This document shows, one piece after another, positions 1 through 6,914 of a stretch of 11,342 nucleotides of DNA. The notes under the pieces are model-generated. The model did no database searches and was not told where the DNA came from. It saw only the letters and a program-made list of their open reading frames with translations. This DNA comes from Pseudomonadota bacterium (GTDB taxonomy: Bacteria; Myxococcota_A; Polyangia; Haliangiales; Haliangiaceae). Where the stretch lies: NCBI GenBank assembly GCA_023386455.1, contig JAEWJO010000472.1, forward strand, positions 1 through 11,342. The letters are read 5' to 3'. Made by a program: the position numbers and the translations under genes. Each line of letters opens with the position of its first letter. Within the stretch, counting starts at the first letter, position 1.

Positions 1-1852
1 TCTTGCAGCCGACCTGGATCGATCCCCCGCGCCGCAGTGTGATTCGAAGAGGAGAATCGGCGGTGGTGAAGTTGTCAGCAACGCCGACTCGTCCGTCCTC
101 CGCGACGGCCATGATCGAGTACGGGCCCGGCGAAATGGGTGACCACGTGAACCGACCCGCCGCGTCCGTCTTCGCGTCCAACATCCACAGCGTCGATCCA
201 ACCGTTCCGGACATCGATCGGACTGCGGCTCCCTTGGGTATCCACGCTCCTCTGGATCGCGAATTGCCGTTCGGAAGCTTCTGAAATGTGGGCTCGTTGG
301 AGAGCACGCTGGCACCCTTTACGACTGCACCCGTCTCGTCGACGACAACGCCTTCCAGTCGTCGGGCACCGCCAAGCACGATGCGCAACCCGGTAGCGGC
401 TCCTGACGCATCGAGCTTGATCTCCTGCTCGGTTTTCACGCCCGTGTTGCCGTCCCTCGCTTCGAGATCGTAGGTGTGGCCGACTTCAGCGCTCATCGAG
501 AATCTTCCGTCGGGTCCCGTGTACGCGAAGCGACTCTGGGCGGTTTCTCGTGCGTTCGCCGAGACTGCTACCTTGGCGAGCGGCTTGCCGCTGCCGTCGA
601 CGACGATCCCTTCGATCTTGCCCGCGCTCGCAACCTCGATCACGAGCTCCTTCAGGTGCTGCCCAGACGCCACCTCGACGACGCGATCGGTCGAGAGTCC
701 CGTCGCGTGGTTGACGCGCAGCATGAGACGTCCGCCACCGCGGACTTCGAGCTCGAAGCTTCCATCGGGCTTCGTTCGAGTCGGGTAATTGCGAACGTTC
801 ATGACGAGGTGGTTCACGATCGCGTCGGGCAGCGGCTTCCCATCGCGAAGAACGCGTCCACTGATCTTGGCGTCAGCTCCCCACTCTTTGGCCGGCTCGG
901 AGTCCGCCGCTCCCTTGGCCATACGCACCAGCACGTCCTGCGGCGCGTTCGCTTTGACAACTGCGTCTTCGTCATCCAACACGGTGTCGTGGTCGATCAC
1001 GCGAAAGTAGTACTTGGCGGGATCCTCAGGGCGCTTACCAAATCCGGTGGCGCGATCGATGCGCGGGATCCCGCGCATCACGAACCGCCCCTCCGCATCG
1101 GTTGTGACTTGGACTGGGATATCGCTGTACGGCGAGCCGTGGCTCCAATGAACCTGCTCGACGTACACGGGTTGAACTGCCACGCCGACCGCCGGCTTGC
1201 CACTCGGATCGGTGACGCGACCAGGAAGCTTGATGCTCGGAGCGAGCGGGCGCTCGCTCCGAAGTTGCCCCTCGTACGCCCAGAGTTCTTGCGCTGCATA
1301 CCCCACTGCGCGAACCGTCGGAAACATCGTCTCCCGGTTGAGGCAGACGTTGAACCTTCCGGATGCGTCGGTTGTCGCCACAACAACCCCGCCGACATCA
1401 ATCTGCGCCCCGGCCACCGGCTTGCCGGCACTACCTTGGACGACGCTCGTGGTCGACGTGCAGGGATAGACGTAGATCGCGAGCGCGTCAGCGGCGGCTG
1501 AACGCGTATCGACGGCGACGAGGCGAGAGGTCATTCCGTTTGCTGTGGCGAGGACGTTGTATCGACCTGCACGCTGGTCACCGAAATCGAAGCGACCATC
1601 AGGCCCGACATCGAGATCGATACCAGTCCAGATCGTCGCGTCTGGTGCATCGATGCGTAGGTTCACTTTCCCGGCGACTGGCTGTTCGCCCTCGAGTAGT
1701 TGCCCCGCGACCTTCCTCGCCGGCACGTTCGGCAAGCCAAACCATGGTGGCAACGTCTTTTCACCAGGCGTTAGTGGCTCGCGATCCAGGGCCGGCTCGG
1801 AGGTTCCGCGCCCACACGATGCGACAGCGAGCATGACCAGGACGGCGCGCAT
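1..1852 (-). CDS. Lipoprotein with repeated carboxypeptidase-regulatory-like domains (3' end outside window)
   Basis: The minus frame is open from an ATG at 1852 down to the left edge, giving 617 codons without a stop. The N-terminus is a very short lipoprotein signal, MRAVLVMLAVASC, with a lipobox V-A-S-C and lipidated Cys13, so the protein is probably exported and membrane-anchored. At least six repeats of the carboxypeptidase regulatory-like (CarboxypepD_reg / CNA-B-like beta-sandwich) fold follow, starting near residues 47, 136, 207, 329, 411 and 497. Each has a G-x-V-x-D/P-x-G-K-P-[VL] opening strand and a D-x-[ADE]-G-[RS]-F turn (for example near residues 162, 252, 361, 446 and 564). 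Such domains are structural or adhesive; no catalytic domain is visible, though one could lie in the missing C-terminus. The ATG at 1852 is preferred because the alternative at 1834 would destroy the signal peptide. No strong Shine-Dalgarno sequence is seen. The exact function is unknown. Confidence 0.85.
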   Translation of the reverse strand, partial: MRAVLVMLAVASCGRGTSEPALDREPLTPGEKTLPPWFGLPNVPARKVAGQLLEGEQPVAGKVNLRIDAPDATIWTGIDLDVGPDGRFDFGDQRAGRYNVLATANGMTSRLVAVDTRSAAADALAIYVYPCTSTTSVVQGSAGKPVAGAQIDVGGVVVATTDASGRFNVCLNRETMFPTVRAVGYAAQELWAYEGQLRSERPLAPSIKLPGRVTDPSGKPAVGVAVQPVYVEQVHWSHGSPYSDIPVQVTTDAEGRFVMRGIPRIDRATGFGKRPEDPAKYYFRVIDHDTVLDDEDAVVKANAPQDVLVRMAKGAADSEPAKEWGADAKISGRVLRDGKPLPDAIVNHLVMNVRNYPTRTKPDGSFELEVRGGGRLMLRVNHATGLSTDRVVEVASGQHLKELVIEVASAGKIEGIVVDGSGKPLAKVAVSANARETAQSRFAYTGPDGRFSMSAEVGHTYDLEARDGNTGVKTEQEIKLDASGAATGLRIVLGGARRLEGVVVDETGAVVKGASVLSNEPTFQKLPNGNSRSRGAWIPKGAAVRSMSGTVGSTLWMLDAKTDAAGRFTWSPISPGPYSIMAVAEDGRVGVADNFTTADSPLRITLRRGGSIQVGCK

Positions 1853-2194
1853 GACGACAAGGACACCGGCATCCGGCGCAGGTTTTGAAATACTTCCTGA
1901 CACCGAGCCGAATGCTAGCCCGCCTTCCCTTCGCGCCTACAGCCGACCGCGAAGCTGCAACATTCTGCTGCACCATACCGCGGTGCCTGCGAATTGGATC
2001 GAGGCACTGCGAAGCGCAGTGTGCGCGGCCTCTCGCCCTGCCCCGTTGCGAGCATCCGCCCGAGAAGCCGGACCGTAACGAATGCGACGACACACACGAC
2101 ACCGAGGACGAGCAGCGGCCTGACTGCCTGCCACTGCACCATTCCCGGTCATGCCACGGGTGATGACAGCGAGGTCCGGCGCTGTTGTCGCGAC
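1853..2194. other. Intergenic region between divergent genes
   Basis: These 342 bases separate the divergently oriented lipoprotein gene (starting at 1852, minus) and the frameshifted gene (starting about 2195, plus), so both promoters should lie here. I could not identify a convincing -35/-10 pair for either direction. Frames crossing the region have irregular composition and do not read like conserved protein, apart from the doubtful small minus-strand ORF listed separately. No RNA gene or strong hairpin is apparent. Confidence 0.5.
1915..2142 (-). CDS. Possible small single-pass membrane protein (doubtful)
   Basis: A 75-codon ATG-to-TAG frame lies on the same strand as the downstream lipoprotein gene, 62 bases away. 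Residues about 8 to 28 form a hydrophobic stretch (RPLLVLGVVCVVAFVTVRLL) followed by a basic segment, as in a signal anchor. The remainder is low in regular structure and cysteine-containing, and reads like non-coding sequence. The only ribosome-binding hint is a weak CGGGA just before the ATG. It may be a real small membrane protein, the decayed start of a larger gene, or chance. I recognise no family. Confidence 0.25.
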   Translation of the reverse strand: MVQWQAVRPLLVLGVVCVVAFVTVRLLGRMLATGQGERPRTLRFAVPRSNSQAPRYGAAECCSFAVGCRREGKAG

Positions 2195-2996
2195 ATGCAC
2201 CGTGCCGTCGCAGTTGCGAAGCAGCTTGGCGCCCGAATGGCGGCTGTCGCTGAAGTCGAGCTCGCCGCAACTGATGGCAAAGCGTACGTCACCACGTTCG
2301 CCAAGCGCCTCGCCGAGCGCCGCGTCACGAAGCCGACGAGACAGCTGCCCTGGATTGCACTCGTCGATGCCCTCGTCGAAGACCGGCTCGCCGTGGAGCT
2401 GGATCACCCGACGTTTCCCGAGGACGTGATCGACGCGCTCGACGAGCTTCGCTCGTTGCCGAAATCAAGGTCGCGCTGGACCTGGGTGCGCGACGTCGAC
2501 GACAGCACATCCACTGCAAAGTTTCTCGCCGCGGCCGTCCATCACGCGAAGCTGCCCCTCGCGACGATCGATCTGGACTCTGACTCCATCGTTGTCGTGG
2601 TGACCAAGGACGGCAAGAAGCTCGGGCTCGCTCCGATTGCGGCCGAAGCGCTGTCCGCGCCGAGGCCAGCAAGCCGTCTGCCAACGAGGCCAAGCTCATT
2701 GCGACCGAGGACGCCGCGCCGCACAAGGGGTATCGCTGCGTCATTGCCGGCGAGAAGCGCGGAGATGAGGTGTTCGGGGTTGTGTATGGCGAGGCGTACC
2801 TCAAGTACACGTTCTACGCCGAGCTGCGCGGTCGCGTCGGCTTCACGACGCGGAAGACCGAGACGAAGCTGGCTTCGGTTCGCGTGCCCGCGCAGTACGG
2901 GCCGCGGAGCGTGACCTCGAGCGCCGCATCAAGGCGGGCTGGCAGCGCGTGTCAGGCGCGCGACTGCACGTGCTCGACATGGCCACGAAGAAGTGA
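2195..2996 (+). pseudogene. Unrecognised two-part protein gene broken by two -1 frameshifts
   Basis: Three consecutive plus frames together give one coherent protein of about 267 residues. Frame 1 runs from ATG 2195 to about 2657, frame 2 from about 2659 to about 2900, and frame 3 from about 2901 to TGA 2994-2996, ending in LDMATKK. Each join needs one missing base restored: at GTCCGCGCCGAGG near 2655-2664, and at TACGGGCCGCGG near 2897-2908, where a lost G from a G run would explain it. The N-terminal part includes LPWIALVDALVEDRLAVELD and ATIDLDSDSIVVVV. The C-terminal part includes GEKRGDEVFGVVYGEAYLKY. The layout loosely recalls the uncharacterised DUF6630 group, but this is memory only. 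The start is uncertain (ATG 2237 also possible) and no Shine-Dalgarno is visible. About 8.5 kb of other coding sequence here shows no comparable break, which favours decay over read errors, but error cannot be excluded. Confidence 0.6.
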
Positions 2997-3163
2997 CTCC
3001 TGAGGTCGCCGTCGCCGGCCTCGCGCGCTGCTGCCGGGACAGCTGCACCGTAGCGGGACCGCCGAACGCGTTCGGGCTGTTGCTCGTTCCTTACGACGGG
3101 CCGGCGACGGGATACCTGAGGAGCGGTGACATCCCCGAGGGCGGCGCGGCGATGCCGAGGTGA
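2993..3163 (+). CDS. Possible small Cys-containing protein, start overlapping the upstream stop
   Basis: A GTG at 2993 overlaps the TGA stop of the preceding broken gene in a GTGA arrangement typical of translational coupling. It opens a 56-codon frame ending at TGA 3161-3163. About 86 percent of third positions are G or C, as in the confirmed genes of the window, and the peptide contains ordinary protein-like stretches such as FGLLLVPYDGPATGYL. An RCCRDSC motif near the N-terminus could bind metal, but nothing confirms it. An alternative is that this is a third displaced segment of the upstream gene, since a further -1 shift would join them. No family recognised. Confidence 0.4.
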   Translation: MTPEVAVAGLARCCRDSCTVAGPPNAFGLLLVPYDGPATGYLRSGDIPEGGAAMPR

Positions 3164-3214
3164 ATGAGCTGGCCGATCAGGAGCAAATCGGGCCCGCTCC
3201 CGCTACGGTGAGCC

Positions 3215-4351
3215 GTGAGCTCTGTCCCCCCGACCCGATGGGTACGTACCCCCGACGAGCTCGACGCACTGGTCGACGAGCTCACGCCCCACCGAGCGAT
3301 CGGCATCGACACCGAGGCCGACAGCCTGCACCACTACGTCGAGAAGGTGTGCCTGGTGCAGCTGACGGCATTCGGCGGCGCATCGTGGCTGATCGATCCA
3401 CTCGCGCTGCGCGATCTCTCGGCCCTCGCGCCCATCCTCGCCGACGCGTCTGTCCTCAAGGTGGTCCATGGTGGGGACAACGATGTCACCTCGATGCGGC
3501 GCGACTTCGGGTTCACGTTCCGCAGCATGTTCGACACGGGAATCGCGGCGCGTCTGCTCGGTGACACCGAGGTCGGCTTGCAGGCGCTCGTGCGCAACGA
3601 GCTAGGGGTCGAGCTCAGCAAAGGCAGTCAGCGCGACGACTGGTCGAAGCGGCCCCTGACCGCGAAGCAAGAGGCCTACGCGTTGGCCGACGTGGCTCAC
3701 CTGATGGAGCTCGCCGCGCGGCTGACCGATCGGCTCGCCGAGGCCGGGCGTACCGAGTGGGCCCGCGAGGAGTTCGCGGCACTCGCGAGCCTGCCACCGG
3801 CGCAGAAGCGGATCAGCCCGGATGACTTCCGGCGGATCAAGGGATCGGCCAAGCTGTCGCGACGGCAGCAAGCGGTGCTCCGCGAGCTGTACCTGTGGCG
3901 CGAAGAGCGTGCGGCCACCGCCGATCGGCCGCCATTCAAGATCGTCGGGCCCGAGATCCTGCTCGCGATGGCCGAGCAACCACCGACAAGCGTCGACGAG
4001 GTCGCGCACGTGCTGTCGTCGTATCGACAGCAACGCGGACAGATCGAGATCGTGTTTGCGGCGATCCAGCGCGGCCTCGAGCTATCCGAAGACGAGCTGC
4101 CGACTCGCGAGCCGGGTGAGCGCACGACGTTCTCGGCATCTGCGCGCCGGCGCGTCGCCGCGCTGCGAACCTGGCGCGACGACCAGGCCAAGGAGTCCCA
4201 TGTCGATCCATCGATCGTGTTGCCGACGCGCCTCATCGAGAGGATCGCGCTCGCCGAACCGCGGACGCTCGACGAGCTCGCCGCGATCGAAGGCATGCGC
4301 CGGTGGCGCGTCACGGAGTGGGGACAGGCGCTGCTGGCTGCATGCGCCTAG
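3215..4351 (+). CDS. rnd: Ribonuclease D (DEDDy 3'-5' exoribonuclease with HRDC domain)
   Basis: The encoded 378-residue protein matches RNase D, a cytoplasmic 3'-5' exonuclease that trims tRNA precursors and other structured RNAs using two metal ions. All DEDDy active-site elements are present: D32 and E34 in GIDTEADS, D90 in HGGDNDV, and Y155 with D159 in YALADV. The exonuclease domain covers roughly residues 8-190. An HRDC-like helical domain follows (about 210-285, containing LSRRQQAVLRELYLWREE), and a second HRDC-like segment forms the C-terminus, as in E. coli RNase D (375 residues). The GTG at 3215 is the first start after an in-frame stop at 3209-3211; the Shine-Dalgarno is weak (GGTGA). 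It converges with the FecR-like gene, with only 16 bases between the stop codons and no terminator hairpin seen there. Confidence 0.93.
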   Translation: MSSVPPTRWVRTPDELDALVDELTPHRAIGIDTEADSLHHYVEKVCLVQLTAFGGASWLIDPLALRDLSALAPILADASVLKVVHGGDNDVTSMRRDFGFTFRSMFDTGIAARLLGDTEVGLQALVRNELGVELSKGSQRDDWSKRPLTAKQEAYALADVAHLMELAARLTDRLAEAGRTEWAREEFAALASLPPAQKRISPDDFRRIKGSAKLSRRQQAVLRELYLWREERAATADRPPFKIVGPEILLAMAEQPPTSVDEVAHVLSSYRQQRGQIEIVFAAIQRGLELSEDELPTREPGERTTFSASARRRVAALRTWRDDQAKESHVDPSIVLPTRLIERIALAEPRTLDELAAIEGMRRWRVTEWGQALLAACA

Positions 4352-4367
4352 TCCACGAGATCGATCC

Positions 4368-5321
4368 TCAGGGATTGCTGGCGCAGCGCCGCTGCACGCA
4401 GCGTTGCGTCAGGCAGTCGCTATCGAACCAGCACGCGGCTCCTTCGCTGCCGTTGCCCATGCAGACCGACGCTCCGCTCTCGTTCTTGCGGCACGTCGCT
4501 CCCGGATCGCAGTCCGACTTGAAGGTGCACGGAACATCCGGACGACGAGGCACCGAGGGAACAAGCACGGGCGGTCCGGGCTCGGGTCCGGGCTCGGGCT
4601 CGGGCTCGGGTTCGGGTTGGGGCGACTGCACCGGTACCGGCGCGGCGCTCCTGGGAGCGGTTCCAGGCTCGGCGGGAGCCTCGTCCGCGCGGTCGCGCTG
4701 ACCATCCGCCGGCGGCGGCCACACGAGCGGCGCGTTCGGGACGAGCGGATGCGGTTGTCCGTTCGCATCGATGTAGTGACCGGTACCGTCGTTGATGAGG
4801 ATCGTGACGGACTCGCGATCGGTGCTGACACTCGAGCGATACGCGGCGATCACCACGCGTCCGAGCGGGACGTCGACGAACATCGGCATCGCGTCGGTGC
4901 GCTGGATCTGAATGGCGCCGTGCGTGAGCGAGAGTGCGCTCGCGGAGGTGGTCGTCAGTCGCGTACCCGGCGCGGCGATGACCGCTGCGTCGGCCCATGC
5001 CACGGTCGCGCTCGCGGGACTGTCGGCGCGCACGTCGATCTCGGTGGTGGTCACCGTTCCGGACCAGCGTGCCTTCGAGACATCGACGAAGCCGACGGCG
5101 ACGCGCGGTGCGGGCTCGGTCGGCTGCGGCGAGCGGAAGTAGATGATGACGAGGGCGACCGCAGCGACGGCGAACGTGGCGAGCGCGGGTCGCAGCCAGA
5201 CCCGACGCGGCGAGGGTGTCGCGTCGAGATCGAGGCGCCGGCGCAGGCGTCGATCGGCCTCGACCGGCAGCCGATCAGCTCCGTGCTCGGGGCCTGCAAG
5301 GAGAGCGTCGCGAAACTTCAT
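4368..5321 (-). CDS. Membrane-anchored FecR-like protein with Pro-Glu linker and Cys-rich tail
   Basis: The 317-residue protein starts at ATG 5321, overlapping the sigma-factor stop by ATGA, so the two are probably translationally coupled. A basic cytoplasmic N-terminus (1-42) is followed by one transmembrane helix (about 43-62, PALATFAVAAVALVIIYF). A periplasmic FecR-like beta region follows (about 75-190), with PLGRVVIAAYRSSVSTD resembling the FecR TPxGxxxVxGTxF segment. A Pro-Glu/Pro-Gly linker at 236-249 then leads to a tail with eight cysteines (265, 271, 277, 287, 297, 303, 308, 313), spaced like the Dickkopf-type Cys-rich modules of myxobacterial surface proteins. Position and topology suggest that it modulates the adjacent ECF sigma factor. 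The short N-terminus lacks a recognisable zinc anti-sigma motif, so an anti-sigma role is inference. Confidence 0.8.
   Translation of the reverse strand: MKFRDALLAGPEHGADRLPVEADRRLRRRLDLDATPSPRRVWLRPALATFAVAAVALVIIYFRSPQPTEPAPRVAVGFVDVSKARWSGTVTTTEIDVRADSPASATVAWADAAVIAAPGTRLTTTSASALSLTHGAIQIQRTDAMPMFVDVPLGRVVIAAYRSSVSTDRESVTILINDGTGHYIDANGQPHPLVPNAPLVWPPPADGQRDRADEAPAEPGTAPRSAAPVPVQSPQPEPEPEPEPGPEPGPPVLVPSVPRRPDVPCTFKSDCDPGATCRKNESGASVCMGNGSEGAACWFDSDCLTQRCVQRRCASNP
4575..4616. repeat. Seven-copy hexanucleotide tandem repeat
   Basis: On the plus strand seven hexamers follow one another: TCCGGG, CTCGGG, TCCGGG, three CTCGGG and TTCGGG. On the coding minus strand they encode alternating Pro-Glu and Pro-Gly, forming a stiff acidic linker between the FecR-like region and the Cys-rich tail. 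Because the unit is six bases, copy-number changes would keep the frame and simply lengthen or shorten the linker. Confidence 0.85.
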
Positions 5322-5878
5322 AGCGCCCAACCCTTCCCTGCCAGGTGGCTGCGGATCTTGGTCATCTCGCGAGACACGACGGCCTCCGAGACCTCGAGGA
5401 GCTGCGCGATCTCGCGCTGCGAGTGGCCGTCGACAAAGGCGAGGACTGCGATCGCACGGGCTCGCGCGGGCATGCGGCTGATGGCCTGCCAGGCGAGATC
5501 GGCGAGCTGCCGTTCTGACATCGCCGACTCCGGGTCGGCGGCCTCGTCGGGTCGGCCGAGCAGGAACGCCAAGGTCCGTCGACGCCAGCGCGACTCGGAC
5601 TTCATGTGCGAGAGGGCTGCGTTCTTGGTGACGCGATAGAGCCAACCGCGGACGTCCATCGCCGGGTCGAGCGCCGGCAAGAACTCGTTCGCCTTCATGA
5701 ACACGTTGGCGGTCACGTCCTCCGCTGCGTCGGCGCGGCCGCCGCAGTACTTGAACGCGACCGAGTACACGTGCTGGCGGTGTGCCTCGTAGAGCTCGCG
5801 CAGCGTCGGCAGCCTCTGCTCGGCCGCGAGCGAGACGCTCCGATCGAGCGGAGAGACGAGGTGGATCCCGGCGAGCAC
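5318..5878 (-). CDS. ECF-subfamily RNA polymerase sigma factor
   Basis: A 186-residue protein with the two-domain ECF sigma-70 layout. Region 2 spans about residues 28-93 (LYEAHRQHVYSVAFKYCG, AAEDVTANVFMKA and GWLYRVTKNAALSHMK), binding core polymerase and the -10 element. Region 4 spans about 128-180 (MPARARAIAVLAFVDG, SQREIAQLLEVSEAVVSREM), with a helix-turn-helix for the -35 element. Region 3 is absent, as in all ECF factors. The start is taken as GTG 5878, nine bases after the stop of the upstream beta-barrel-like lipoprotein gene. The 3' end overlaps the FecR-like gene by ATGA. The set looks like a signal-responsive transcription unit whose input passes through the downstream membrane protein; the target promoters are not evident. 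Confidence 0.92.
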   Translation of the reverse strand: MLAGIHLVSPLDRSVSLAAEQRLPTLRELYEAHRQHVYSVAFKYCGGRADAAEDVTANVFMKANEFLPALDPAMDVRGWLYRVTKNAALSHMKSESRWRRRTLAFLLGRPDEAADPESAMSERQLADLAWQAISRMPARARAIAVLAFVDGHSQREIAQLLEVSEAVVSREMTKIRSHLAGKGWAL

Positions 5879-5887
5879 GCGCGTCGC

Positions 5888-6811
5888 TCAGTGAAAGCCG
5901 ATCATCACGGCAGGGCTCACGTTGTTCGTGAGCGACGACGAAAAGTACGTCGACACGCCGCCGCCGAGGTAGACGCCCGAGTCGACCCCGACATCGAGCA
6001 CCTTGTATCCGAGCTGGAACGATGCGAGCGGCGCGGCGCCGTCGACGTCGACGCTCCGCCAGTCCGCGATCCCGATCCGGACCTGCATGTCCAGCCGCGT
6101 CGCGACGGAGTACTTGGCCGTCGCGAACAGCTCGATCGTGCTCGCGTCGGCCTCCGACGCGACGAGGTCGTCTTGTTGGGTGCCGTTGTTGAACATGTAC
6201 CTCCACTCGGGCATCGCCAGGACCTGCGCGGTGCCGACGCCACCACCGAGGGCGAACCTGTCGGACATCTTGTAGCCGAGCCACACGTTCGCGCCGAGCG
6301 CCGTGGCGGACCCACTGCGCGTCGCGAAGTAGTCTGGATTGGAGTCCATCGAGTGACCGCGGACGACGGTCATGCCCGCGGCGACGTCCGCGCCCCACGC
6401 GAGCCGGCTCGGCTCGGTGCGGCTGCGCGTGATGAGACCCATGTTGACGGTGCGTGCGTCGTTGCAGGTGTAGTGGACCTGCCAGTCCGAGCCCCGCGCG
6501 AACACCGTCTTCGAGCTGTCGTGGGCCTGGACTTGACCGCTGCCCTCGGTGGTCTGCGCATCGACGCTGTTCGCGGCTTCGGTGACGACGGTATCGCCGA
6601 CCATCGCCTCGCCTTCACGGGTGATCGCGTAGCCGCCGGCGCCACAGTGTGCCGCGATCATCGCGTTGGCATCGTCCATGCCGACCTCGGCTCGCGGTGT
6701 CGCCACCACTCCGCCGGCCGGCGACCGGGATACAAAACGCGCTGGCGAGACATGCGTCGTCGCGCAGCCCCATCCTGAAAGTGCAACGACAAGGTAGGCA
6801 ACCGCTCTCAT
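5888..6811 (-). CDS. Outer-membrane lipoprotein with C-terminal beta-barrel-like domain
   Basis: A 307-residue protein starting at ATG 6811 behind a purine-rich AGGGGGGAA. The N-terminus has a short signal ending LSGWGC, a relaxed lipobox with candidate lipidated Cys16. A small domain at about 45-120 contains AHCGAGGYAITREGE and WQVHYTCND, whose two cysteines may form a disulfide. From about residue 130 to the end, alternating hydrophobic and polar residues with many aromatics and Gly (ALGANVWLGYKMSDRFALGG, YKVLDVGVDSGVYLGGGVST) suggest an amphipathic outer-membrane beta-barrel, ending in VMIGFH rather than the classical terminal Phe. No enzyme motif is seen. It is followed after nine bases by the ECF sigma gene, so it may be co-transcribed and linked to envelope sensing, but its function is unknown. 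Confidence 0.75.
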   Translation of the reverse strand: MRAVAYLVVALSGWGCATTHVSPARFVSRSPAGGVVATPRAEVGMDDANAMIAAHCGAGGYAITREGEAMVGDTVVTEAANSVDAQTTEGSGQVQAHDSSKTVFARGSDWQVHYTCNDARTVNMGLITRSRTEPSRLAWGADVAAGMTVVRGHSMDSNPDYFATRSGSATALGANVWLGYKMSDRFALGGGVGTAQVLAMPEWRYMFNNGTQQDDLVASEADASTIELFATAKYSVATRLDMQVRIGIADWRSVDVDGAAPLASFQLGYKVLDVGVDSGVYLGGGVSTYFSSSLTNNVSPAVMIGFH

Positions 6812-6877
6812 TTCCCCCTATCTACTCCACGGCCTCCGAGTTCTTGCAGAGAAAATCGCCGAGGCGCATCCGTCCGA

Positions 6878-6898
6878 TCTTGCAGGTGTTTCGCAAGA
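6878..6898. repeat. Small inverted repeat plus direct repeat ahead of the lipoprotein-sigma-FecR genes
   Basis: TCTTGC at 6878-6883 and GCAAGA at 6893-6898 can form a 6-bp stem around a 9-base loop. TCTTGCAG also recurs as a direct repeat at 6842-6849, 36 bp away, and TCCGA precedes both copies. The region sits between the oxidoreductase stop at 6915 and the lipoprotein ATG at 6811. It could be a regulator-binding site or a weak terminator for the oxidoreductase gene; no U-tract follows the stem on the minus strand, so a classical terminator is unlikely. Confidence 0.35.
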
Positions 6899-6914
6899 CG
6901 AGCGGCGCCTCTGT

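Noticed and set aside
476..1501. Long plus-strand open frame
   Set aside because: Arg/His/Asp-rich shadow opposite the well-supported lipoprotein gene on the minus strand; no protein-like motifs or start signals.
1937..2407. 156-codon minus-strand frame
   Set aside because: Codon-aligned antisense of the 2195 gene in part; fairly protein-like in composition, but the plus strand is better supported and no start signal is visible.
4575..4616. CRISPR or regulatory repeat array
   Set aside because: Six-base units without spacers, inside a coding region, encoding a Pro-Glu linker.
3822..5639. 605-codon plus-strand open frame
   Set aside because: Spans the ends of RNase D and the opposite strand of the FecR-like and sigma genes; Arg/Ser-rich composition typical of a GC-rich shadow frame.
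5322..6398. Upstream extension of the FecR-like frame
   Set aside because: The frame stays open far upstream but there encodes only Arg-rich shadow sequence of the sigma and lipoprotein genes; real coding begins at ATG 5321.
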